DNA of 8,229 nt from Methanobacteriota archaeon (GTDB lineage: Archaea; Thermoplasmatota; Poseidoniia; MGIII; CG-Epi1). The notes beneath the pieces were generated by a model. That model saw only the letters and a program-made list of their open reading frames with translations, had not been told where the DNA came from and made no database searches. Within the stretch, counting starts at the first letter, position 1. Each line of letters opens with the position of its first letter. Where the stretch lies: assembly GCA_002731905.1 (NCBI GenBank), contig PCBV01000032.1:1-8229 (forward strand), read 5' to 3'. Of this stretch, positions 1-5,190 are shown one piece after another. The position numbers were made by a program, and so were the translations under genes.

Positions 1-129
1 AAATCGACCGGTGGTCCCGACGGTGAGACTATCATTGTCGAAGATGAAGATGATGGACTGCCCGGCTTCGGGCTGTTGGCAGCGCTGAGTGCACTCGGCG
101 CGGCACTCCTGCTGCGACGTCGCAGCTAG
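1..129 (+). CDS. C-terminal end of an exported protein with a PGF-CTERM sorting tail (partial)
   Basis: The window opens inside a gene read in frame 1, of which only the last 42 codons are present before TAG at 127-129. The visible part is a short Gly/Thr-containing linker, an acidic stretch (VEDEDDG, residues 13-19), the tripeptide PGF at residues 21-23, a hydrophobic segment of about 15 residues (24-38) and a basic end RRRS. This order (acidic linker, PGF, one transmembrane helix, Arg cluster) is the PGF-CTERM signal. In archaea the family is processed by archaeosortase A and marks surface proteins for C-terminal cleavage and lipid anchoring. The protein should therefore be secreted and held on the outer face of the membrane. 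Nothing of its functional domain lies in the window, so its activity cannot be told. The tail assignment is strong; the gene's role is unknown. Confidence 0.82.
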   Translation, partial: KSTGGPDGETIIVEDEDDGLPGFGLLAALSALGAALLLRRRS

Positions 130-184
130 ACCACTCCGTCGGACTGTTCGCAACCGCTCTCCAAGCGGGCTGACGGGCTGTGGC

Positions 185-195
185 CTTCATAACTA
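185..195 (+). promoter_or_regulatory. Weak TATA-like element before nadC
   Basis: A short AT-rich run (TTCATAACTA) sits about 25-28 nt before the nadC ATG at 214. No Shine-Dalgarno-like sequence lies directly ahead of that ATG. In archaea, transcription starts about 25 nt downstream of the TATA box, so this spacing suits a leaderless mRNA. The match to the consensus is poor, and nadC could also be read from further upstream. Confidence 0.3.
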
Positions 196-213
196 GCAGT
201 AGCCTCGCGCACA

Positions 214-1026
214 ATGGAGCTGGCGAAGGCGCTGGAGCAGTGGCTGGCCGAGGATATCGGTTCGGGCGACGCGACCTCGCTGGCGGTCATTGAGGAGCGC
301 GACTGCCGGGCGAGTATCCGCGGTGGTCCAGGCACACTCTCTGGTGCTAGGGCTATGGCACTGCTGTTCATGCAGGGTGACATTCGCTGCGAATTGAGAT
401 TTACCGATGGTGACGTTCTCTCTACCGATATCGAGGTGGCACAGCTAGAGGGCAGCGCTCGTGAAATTTTGGCGCGTGAACGGCTGGCACTGAACCTGCT
501 GGCGCACCTCTCGGGAATTGCAACTCTCACCGCTGCAGTCGTTGAGCGCGCCCGAGGAGCTAATCCCACCGTGAAAATCTTGGCGACGCGTAAGACTACA
601 CCTGGGTTACGTGAGCTCGAAAAGCAGGCTGTTGTTGACGGCGGCGGCGGCACACACCGGATGCGGCTTGACGATGCCTTCCTCGTCAAGGATAACCATT
701 TGCGGCTCTGTGATTCAGTCACAGGGGCGGTGCAGAGCGCGCGCACGGCGCAGCCGGAGCTGGAGTTAGTTGTCGAGGCCGACAGGTTGGAACAGGCACT
801 GGAGGCGGCACAGGCTGGCGCCGACCGCGTCCTGCTCGACAATTTCACAGTCGAGGAGGCGCTCGCAGCTGCTAAGGCGTTGCGACCGCTTGGTGTGGCT
901 ATCGAGCTTTCAGGTGGCCTCACACTGGAAAACATCGCAGACTACGCCCCGCACGGCGACTGTCTTTCACTGGGAGTGTTGACACTAGGTGCGCCCCCTG
1001 TCATTTTTGGGTTACATGTTGATTGA
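214..1026 (+). CDS. nadC: Nicotinate-nucleotide pyrophosphorylase (quinolinate phosphoribosyltransferase)
   Basis: NadC converts quinolinate and PRPP to nicotinate mononucleotide with release of CO2 and pyrophosphate, the entry of de novo NAD synthesis into the mononucleotide pool. It is a cytoplasmic enzyme. The 270-residue product matches the family length. It carries the hallmark blocks in order: the N-terminal EDIGSGDAT (13-21), the ATRKTTPGLRELEK substrate loop (125-138), GGGGTHR then LDDAFLVKDNH (143-162), the barrel strand block RVLLDN (205-210), ELSGGLTLENI (231-241) and the closing SLGVLTLGAP (252-261). The ATG at 214 places EDIGSGDAT where the family has it. The end overlaps tsr3 by 11 nt, which suggests co-transcription. 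No nadA or nadB lies in the window. Confidence 0.95.
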   Translation: MELAKALEQWLAEDIGSGDATSLAVIEERDCRASIRGGPGTLSGARAMALLFMQGDIRCELRFTDGDVLSTDIEVAQLEGSAREILARERLALNLLAHLSGIATLTAAVVERARGANPTVKILATRKTTPGLRELEKQAVVDGGGGTHRMRLDDAFLVKDNHLRLCDSVTGAVQSARTAQPELELVVEADRLEQALEAAQAGADRVLLDNFTVEEALAAAKALRPLGVAIELSGGLTLENIADYAPHGDCLSLGVLTLGAPPVIFGLHVD

Positions 1027-1474
1027 ACTGCGGGTGCTGGAGCTGGGGCAGGATGATCCGCGCAAGTGCACAGCTAAGCGGCTCGCTCGTATGGGATTGG
1101 CGTACAGCTATGACTCACCAACACGACTGCCGCCGCGAGGTATCGTTCTGGATCCATTCGCCGAGCGGGAGCTGACGGAAGCTGACTCGGAGCTGGCACA
1201 GGTAGGGGGCATTGTTGGGGTGGACTGCTCCTGGAACCATGCCCTGGAAACCTTTGCCAGGCTGCGACTACGCGGCCTCGAGCCGCGCCGGTTGCCGTCG
1301 TTGGTACCAGTCAATCCCGTGAACGCGGGCAAGGTGGGAAAGCTAACGACGGCGGAGGCGCTGGCGGGCGCGCTGGCTACTATCGGTGAAGAGGAGCATG
1401 CAGCGCAGCTGATGAGTGCGTTCAAGTGGGGGCCTGCCTTCCTAGCACTCAATTTCGGCACAGAAGTTCTTTAA
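1016..1474 (+). CDS. tsr3: Tsr3-type 16S rRNA aminocarboxypropyltransferase (DUF367 family)
   Basis: Tsr3 transfers the 3-amino-3-carboxypropyl group of S-adenosylmethionine to a modified uridine of small-subunit rRNA, a late step of ribosome maturation in archaea and eukaryotes. The 152-residue product shows the family blocks: DPRKCTAKRL near the N-terminus (14-23), VDCSWN (69-74), RLPSLVPVNPVNAG (92-105), KLTTAEALAGAL (109-120) and FKWGPAFLALN (136-146). The ATG at 1016 was chosen over an in-frame GTG at 989 because it begins just before the first conserved block and shortens the overlap with nadC to 11 nt. Archaeal homologs, as I recall them, continue some 15-25 residues past the FLxLN block. 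Here TAA comes six residues after it, so the C-terminal helix looks short. The next gene follows in the same frame. Confidence 0.9.
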   Translation: MLIELRVLELGQDDPRKCTAKRLARMGLAYSYDSPTRLPPRGIVLDPFAERELTEADSELAQVGGIVGVDCSWNHALETFARLRLRGLEPRRLPSLVPVNPVNAGKVGKLTTAEALAGALATIGEEEHAAQLMSAFKWGPAFLALNFGTEVL

Positions 1475-1486
1475 GTCAGCAGGGGT

Positions 1487-1789
1487 TTGGCACAAGACGT
1501 GCAGAAGCATCAGGAACCTTTGCCAGAGGAGACGCGCAGCTTTTCGGGGGAGGGCCACCGCCTTTTCATTGAGGGGCGTGGTTTCAACTTCCAATCGCTG
1601 AAGGTTCACCCGAATGGGAAGATGGAGCTAGATTTGCAGAACCCTGACCCGGAGCTGACGCGACTGCTGGGCGAGGGCGAACCGCGCGTCATATACGTCG
1701 TGAACCGTGAGGGTGTACGAAATCTAGTGCTGCAGGGATGCCAGCTAGAGTCACGCACCATCGCTTGCCACCTGAAGTACCGCCGCTGA
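1487..1789 (+). CDS. Uncharacterised 100-residue protein
   Basis: I do not recognise this gene. The reading frame starts with TTG at 1487, five codons after the tsr3 stop and in the same frame. An AGGGG run (1481-1485) lies almost against it; GTG at 1499 is an alternative start with that run at 13 nt. The product is charged and soluble, with no signal peptide or membrane segment. After an acidic N-terminus (residues 1-20) comes a body with alternating hydrophobic residues that reads as beta-rich: HRLFIEGRGF (24-33), MELDLQNP, PRVIYVV and NLVLQGCQ, ending in a basic KYRR. It sits between tsr3 and the lipid reductase gene, probably in the nadC-tsr3 transcript. The context does not fix a function. 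The frame's tight packing and the regular strand pattern support it being real. Confidence 0.6.
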   Translation: MAQDVQKHQEPLPEETRSFSGEGHRLFIEGRGFNFQSLKVHPNGKMELDLQNPDPELTRLLGEGEPRVIYVVNREGVRNLVLQGCQLESRTIACHLKYRR

Positions 1790-1790
1790 C

Positions 1791-1796
1791 TTTTTT
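1791..1796 (+). terminator. Oligo-T run after the nadC-tsr3-hypothetical group
   Basis: Six T residues begin one base after the stop of the 100-residue protein. Oligo-T tracts are the usual intrinsic terminator in euryarchaea. The same AT-rich patch (TTTTTTAG) lies about 24 nt before the GTG at 1819, so it could instead be a weak TATA element for the reductase gene. One short run cannot decide between these. Confidence 0.3.
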
Positions 1797-1818
1797 AGCA
1801 GGTGCAGGTCGCCCTGTT

Positions 1819-2979
1819 GTGGAAATTGTCGACCTGGCCGTAATCGGCGGCGGACCGGCCGGTTCCTCGGCGGCACGCGAGTCGTCCGAGCGCGGACTCA
1901 GCACGTTGCTCTTTGACCATGCATACCCGCGACGCAAGGCGTGCGGTGGCGGCCTGCCTGTCAAGGGTATTGAATGGATGGATGCTCCTGACGACGCAAT
2001 CGAGTGCCGAATGACCTCGATTAGCTTTGCCTATGGTGGGACCAAGCTGAAAGTACCTGTTAAGAAGGGCAAAATGGTGCGGCGTGATGACTGGGATTAT
2101 TACCTCTTTCGCCGAGCGGTGGAAGCAGGCACGACGCACGTCAAGGAGAAGGTCAGACAACTCGAGCGTGACGGCGATACGTGGCTTATCAACGGCAAGC
2201 ACCGCTCGCGCTACTTGATTGGCGCCGACGGAGTCAACGGCTTCACGCGCCGGCACTTCCTAGGCCCAATTCCACGTGAGCACCTCTTCGCCGCCTCCGG
2301 CTACTATCTAGGGCTGAAACCGACTGAAAACGAGGTCGAGTTCATTCTTGGTGCGATTCCGGGCGAAGAAGGTTACCTCTGGATTTTCCCGAAAGCGGAC
2401 CACTACAACATAGGCTATTGCTACAATGCCGGTACGCCTGGCATGAAGGAGGCACTCGAGAAGCTGCTGCATGAGCGCTGGCCAGGCGAATTCACTAATT
2501 CAGGACGCTACAAACTTGCTTCGGGTGAGGAAGTAGATTGCATACGCTTTGGCTCGGCGATTCCATCCTATAATGATCCAAAGCTGTTTGATGTGCCTGT
2601 TTCGGGGAAGGGTTGGGTCCTAGCCGGTGATGCAGCTGGCCATGTCAACCCTATCCACGGCGAAGGATTGAACCATGCAGTACTTGGAGGGCGGCTGGCG
2701 GCGCAGGCTGTCTACGAAGGAGACCCGACACTATTCGAGCAATACTGGCGCGAACACTATGCACACGATATGTATCGCGCTGCAAAAACCAAACATCGCA
2801 TCTATCGCCCGTTCTTCATGCGTATCGGTTTCGCACTCGGTAGAACTCCAGCTGTTTTTGGACTGCTTTCAACATTGACTCGAGGCGAGTATGAGGGCAA
2901 GGCAACCCGTGCCTTCTACCTGCGGGCACCACTAGCAGCACTGCAAGTGCTGTTCGGCATGCGTCACCGCGACGTGTAG
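1819..2979 (+). CDS. Geranylgeranyl reductase family FAD-dependent oxidoreductase
   Basis: Archaeal members reduce the double bonds of geranylgeranyl chains in ether lipids (or their precursors), using FAD and an outside electron donor, at the membrane surface. With GTG at 1819 the product has 386 residues, close to the family norm. Visible blocks are the Rossmann motif GGGPAG (10-15), the strand end LLFD (30-33), the conserved cysteine loop ACGGGLP (41-47), RRDDWDYYLF (88-97), GADGVNG (135-141), the substrate-side motif YLWIFPK (186-192) and the second FAD motif GDAAGHVNPIHGEG (270-283). An ATG at 1738 would add 27 residues ahead of the Rossmann strand and overlap the previous gene by 52 nt, so GTG 1819 is preferred; it puts the FAD strand at the very N-terminus as usual. 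The family also includes menaquinone-side-chain and other reductases, so the exact substrate is inferred. Confidence 0.9.
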   Translation: MEIVDLAVIGGGPAGSSAARESSERGLSTLLFDHAYPRRKACGGGLPVKGIEWMDAPDDAIECRMTSISFAYGGTKLKVPVKKGKMVRRDDWDYYLFRRAVEAGTTHVKEKVRQLERDGDTWLINGKHRSRYLIGADGVNGFTRRHFLGPIPREHLFAASGYYLGLKPTENEVEFILGAIPGEEGYLWIFPKADHYNIGYCYNAGTPGMKEALEKLLHERWPGEFTNSGRYKLASGEEVDCIRFGSAIPSYNDPKLFDVPVSGKGWVLAGDAAGHVNPIHGEGLNHAVLGGRLAAQAVYEGDPTLFEQYWREHYAHDMYRAAKTKHRIYRPFFMRIGFALGRTPAVFGLLSTLTRGEYEGKATRAFYLRAPLAALQVLFGMRHRDV

Positions 2980-2996
2980 ACGCCAGTGTAGATTAA

Positions 2997-3007
2997 TTTT
3001 ATAAAAG
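2997..3007 (+). promoter_or_regulatory. TATA box of the translation operon
   Basis: TTTTATAAAAG is the best TATA-box match in this half of the window, with an A-rich GATTAA just upstream as a possible BRE. Its centre is about 31 nt before the ATG of rpl44e at 3033. The usual 25-27 nt spacing puts the transcript start only a few bases ahead of that ATG. The mRNA is therefore probably leaderless or nearly so, which agrees with the lack of an SD before rpl44e. Confidence 0.7.
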
Positions 3008-3032
3008 CGGCTGGCTCGACCGGTTCTCTAAC

Positions 3033-3311
3033 ATGAAGATTCCTCGTCGAATAAGTACCTACTGCCCTGCGTGTAAAACGCACCACCAGCACGAGGTCGA
3101 GCAGGTCAAGAAGAAGCGCGCTTCCGAGCGCGCGCGCGGACAGCGACTTTTCCGTCGTGTCACCTCCGGTTATGGCGGATTTCCACGTCCCAAGCCGGAA
3201 GGGAGGGAGAAGCCGACCAAGCGCGTATATCTGCGCTACCGCTGCTCCAGCTGCAACAAGGCTTGGCACCGCCCCAGCCTGCGCGCCAAGAAATTCGAGT
3301 TGACGGAGTGA
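3033..3311 (+). CDS. rpl44e: Large-subunit ribosomal protein eL42 (L44e)
   Basis: eL42 is a zinc-binding protein of the archaeal and eukaryotic large ribosomal subunit, near the E site. The 92-residue product has the expected length. It starts MKIPRRISTYCPAC with two CxxC pairs (C11/C14 and C71/C74) that form the zinc site. Between them is the conserved basic stretch with GYGGFPRPKP (46-55), the loop that reaches towards the E-site tRNA in known structures. It is the first gene of the archaeal eL42-eS27-aIF2-alpha-Nop10 cluster and follows a strong TATA box with no SD. The stop is two bases before the ATG of rps27e, and the SD for that gene overlaps it. Confidence 0.96.
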   Translation: MKIPRRISTYCPACKTHHQHEVEQVKKKRASERARGQRLFRRVTSGYGGFPRPKPEGREKPTKRVYLRYRCSSCNKAWHRPSLRAKKFELTE

Positions 3312-3313
3312 AT

Positions 3314-3484
3314 ATGGTACGAAGCAAGTTCCTGAAGGTCACCTGCCCCGGCTGCGAGAACGAGTCAGTCATTTTTAGTAACAGCGCTACAACTGTGAAC
3401 TGCGAGCTGTGCGGTGCCACTCTCGTCACGCCCACTGGCGGCCGCGCCAGCGTCACAGCAAAGGTAGTAGAGGAACTGGAATGA
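3314..3484 (+). CDS. rps27e: Small-subunit ribosomal protein eS27 (S27e)
   Basis: eS27 is a small zinc-finger protein of the small ribosomal subunit. The 56-residue product has the four-cysteine zinc site, CPGC (11-14) and CELC (30-33), and the family ending TLVTPTGGRASV (37-48). ATG at 3314 is favoured over upstream in-frame codons because it gives the normal family length and start (MVRSKFLKVTCP). It also has an SD, GGAG at 3305-3308, five bases ahead. The TGA at 3482-3484 overlaps the ATG of the aIF2-alpha gene (ATGA), so translation is probably coupled. Confidence 0.95.
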   Translation: MVRSKFLKVTCPGCENESVIFSNSATTVNCELCGATLVTPTGGRASVTAKVVEELE

Positions 3485-4254
3485 GCCCGGCGGAACTGCC
3501 GGAAGAGGGCGAGTTCGTGATTGGCCGAGTTTCCGTGGTGAGGAACCACGGCGCTGATGTGGAGCTGCTTGAATATCCAGGTCAGAAGGGTTTTGTCCAT
3601 ATCTCTGAAGTTGCCTCAGGGTGGGTCAAGTACATTCGCGACTTTATTCGTGAAGGGCAGATGGTGGTTGCGAAGGTAACGCGTGTCAAGCCCAAGCGCC
3701 ACATAGTCGACATGTCTGTGCGGCAGGTCTCGGGCCACCGCAAGCAGGCACGCATCCGTGAGTGGAAGAACGAGCAGCGTGCGACCAAGTTAATTGAGCT
3801 TGTAGCAAGCGATGCGAAACTAGAGCCGAAGGTGCTGCTAGAAGAGGTCAGTGGACCCTTCCGTGAGAATTATGGAACGCTCTACGGGGCGTTTGAGGCA
3901 GCCGTGGTTGATACTGCGATATTTACGAAAGCGCACAAGGGCAAGTGGCTCCAGCCATTTCTGGCGGTAGCAGAGGCGAACATCACACCTCCCTTCGTCA
4001 CTATCGAGGGGCGGCTCACGCTTACCAGCTGGGCGCCTGACGGGGTTAAGCAGCTTACGCAGGCGCTCACTGCACCACAGGTGCAGGAGGAGGAGACGAC
4101 ACTTGAGATTGCATCTGACGGCGCACCTGACTATCGCATCCGCGTCCGTGCACCCGATTTTAAGCAGGCGGAGCGCGAGCTGAAGCAGGCGACTGACGCA
4201 GTGCTGAATAACTTCAGGACCAGCGACGGTGAAGCGAGCTTCGAGAGACTCTGA
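3481..4254 (+). CDS. eif2a: Translation initiation factor 2, alpha subunit
   Basis: aIF2-alpha is one of the three subunits of the archaeal factor that brings initiator Met-tRNA to the ribosome. The 257-residue product has the family layout. An S1/OB domain covers about residues 10-85, with GRVSVVRNHGADVELLEYP and then GFVHISEVASGWVKYIRDF, the region matching the loop that holds Ser51 in eukaryotes. A helical middle domain follows (about 90-175), then a C-terminal alpha-beta domain (about 176-250) that binds the gamma subunit. ATG at 3481 was chosen over an upstream start at 3409, which would run through the eS27 zinc finger. An SD, GAGGA at 3470-3474, lies six bases ahead. The gene ends in TGATG, overlapping nop10. 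Confidence 0.96.
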   Translation: MSPAELPEEGEFVIGRVSVVRNHGADVELLEYPGQKGFVHISEVASGWVKYIRDFIREGQMVVAKVTRVKPKRHIVDMSVRQVSGHRKQARIREWKNEQRATKLIELVASDAKLEPKVLLEEVSGPFRENYGTLYGAFEAAVVDTAIFTKAHKGKWLQPFLAVAEANITPPFVTIEGRLTLTSWAPDGVKQLTQALTAPQVQEEETTLEIASDGAPDYRIRVRAPDFKQAERELKQATDAVLNNFRTSDGEASFERL

Positions 4255-4409
4255 TGCGCACGCTGTTGTTTCGCTGCCGTGACTGCGCGCGCTACACGCT
4301 TCAGAAAGAGTGCCCGAAATGCGGTACTGCGACTGAGAGCCCACTGCCTCCGCGCTACTCACCCGAGGATCGCTACGGCGAGTATCGCAGGATGCTGACG
4401 CAGAAATGA
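4254..4409 (+). CDS. nop10: H/ACA ribonucleoprotein protein Nop10
   Basis: Nop10 is a core protein of the H/ACA guide RNP. It binds Cbf5 and helps position RNAs for pseudouridylation of rRNA. The product has only 51 residues, normal for the family. Archaeal Nop10 has an N-terminal zinc ribbon, seen here as CRDC (8-11) and CPKC (20-23). It then has the linker and short helix that wrap around Cbf5, seen as the proline-rich SPLPPRYSPEDRYGEYRR (29-46). The ATG overlaps the aIF2-alpha stop (TGATG at 4252-4256), and its own TGA overlaps the next ATG (ATGA at 4406-4409). Place in the operon and sequence agree fully. Its small size makes it easy to miss. Confidence 0.95.
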   Translation: MRTLLFRCRDCARYTLQKECPKCGTATESPLPPRYSPEDRYGEYRRMLTQK

Positions 4410-5164
4410 GTTTCACCGAAATTGTTGTCAGAAAAGATGTGCAGCTCGAGAACGCCATCCTGCTGGAAGGTCTTCCTGGCGTCGGCAATGTTGGCAAACT
4501 GGCGACAGCACACCTAATAGCAGAGTTGGGTGCCACGAAGTGCACAGAAATCTATTCATCGCACTTCCCACCGCAGGTTCTTATCGAGGAGAGCGGCGAG
4601 GTACGCTTGGTCAACAACGAACTTTTTTACTGGCGCGGCAAGAAAGACGCGCGTGACCTGTTGTTCCTGACAGGTGAGTACCAGGGCATGGAAGCATCGG
4701 GGCAGTACGAGCTGACTCTGAAGCTGTTAGAGCTGGCGAAGGAGATGGGCGTCACGACAATCTACACTCTCGGTGGCTACGGACAGGGCAAGCTGATTCC
4801 CGAGCCTCGTGTACTAGGCGCCGCGACCAGCCTTGAAATGGTCGAGCGGCTCCGTAAGGTGGGCGTCGAGTTCATCGAGGGCGAACCAGGCGCCGGCATT
4901 GTCGGTGCCTCGGGACTATTACTCGGCCTCGGCAAACTGCGCGGCATCGAGGGGGGCTGCCTAATGGGTGAGACCAGCGGCTACATGGTCGACCCGAAAT
5001 CGGCGCAGGCACTGCTCGTCACGCTACAGAAGCTGCTCAAGATCAAGGTTGACCTGACTGAACTGGAAAAACGCGCTGAGCAGGTCGATGAAATCACGAC
5101 CCAGCTGCGCGAGATGGAGTCCGAGTCGCCCGACGAGAAGCAGGACTTCAACTACATCGGCTGA
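4406..5164 (+). CDS. PAC2-family protein, probable proteasome assembly chaperone
   Basis: PAC2-family proteins in archaea (PbaA/PbaB-like, COG2047) bind proteasome alpha subunits and act as assembly chaperones or, in some species, core-particle partners. The product has 252 residues. It opens with a beta strand and the glycine loop LLEGLPGVGNVGK (19-31), continues with SSHFPPQVLIEESG (51-64), YTLGGYGQGK (120-129) and GIVGASGLLLGLG (164-176), and ends in a charged coiled-coil-like helix (about 214-240) plus the tail DFNYIG. The gene is the usual last member of the eL42-eS27-aIF2-alpha-Nop10 cluster and overlaps nop10 by 4 nt. The tyrosine in the tail is third from the end, whereas the proteasome-docking HbYX signal has it second from the end. 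The chaperone role is inferred from the family. Confidence 0.88.
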   Translation: MSFTEIVVRKDVQLENAILLEGLPGVGNVGKLATAHLIAELGATKCTEIYSSHFPPQVLIEESGEVRLVNNELFYWRGKKDARDLLFLTGEYQGMEASGQYELTLKLLELAKEMGVTTIYTLGGYGQGKLIPEPRVLGAATSLEMVERLRKVGVEFIEGEPGAGIVGASGLLLGLGKLRGIEGGCLMGETSGYMVDPKSAQALLVTLQKLLKIKVDLTELEKRAEQVDEITTQLREMESESPDEKQDFNYIG

Positions 5165-5172
5165 GCGTTGGC

Positions 5173-5190
5173 GCTAGCGGCGGCGTTAGC
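5173..5190. terminator. Hairpin between convergent operons
   Basis: GCTAGCG (5173-5179) pairs with CGTTAGC (5184-5190) around a GCGG loop: seven pairs, one of them G-T. It lies in the 21-nt gap between the PAC2 gene and the 643-residue gene on the other strand, and includes the latter's stop codon. It would fold in both transcripts. No oligo-T run follows, so it may be a 3'-end structure rather than a true terminator. Confidence 0.3.

Noticed and set aside
154..168. Small hairpin CCGCT/AGCGG after the PGF-CTERM gene
   Set aside because: A five-pair stem with no T-run is common by chance in DNA of this composition.
126..935. Long open frame on the minus strand across nadC (269 codons)
   Set aside because: It is antisense to a clear nadC gene, is Ser/Ala/Arg-rich with no recognisable motif, and arises from the codon bias of the true strand.
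989..1015. GTG at 989 as the tsr3 start
   Set aside because: It adds nine residues ahead of the conserved N-terminus and lengthens the overlap with nadC; ATG at 1016 fits better.
1738..1818. ATG at 1738 as the start of the geranylgeranyl reductase
   Set aside because: It would add 27 residues with no family counterpart before the FAD strand and overlap the previous gene by 52 nt.
3838..4545. Minus-strand open frame of 235 codons over aIF2-alpha, nop10 and PAC2
   Set aside because: It spans three well-supported plus-strand genes and has low-complexity Ser/Ala/Arg composition.
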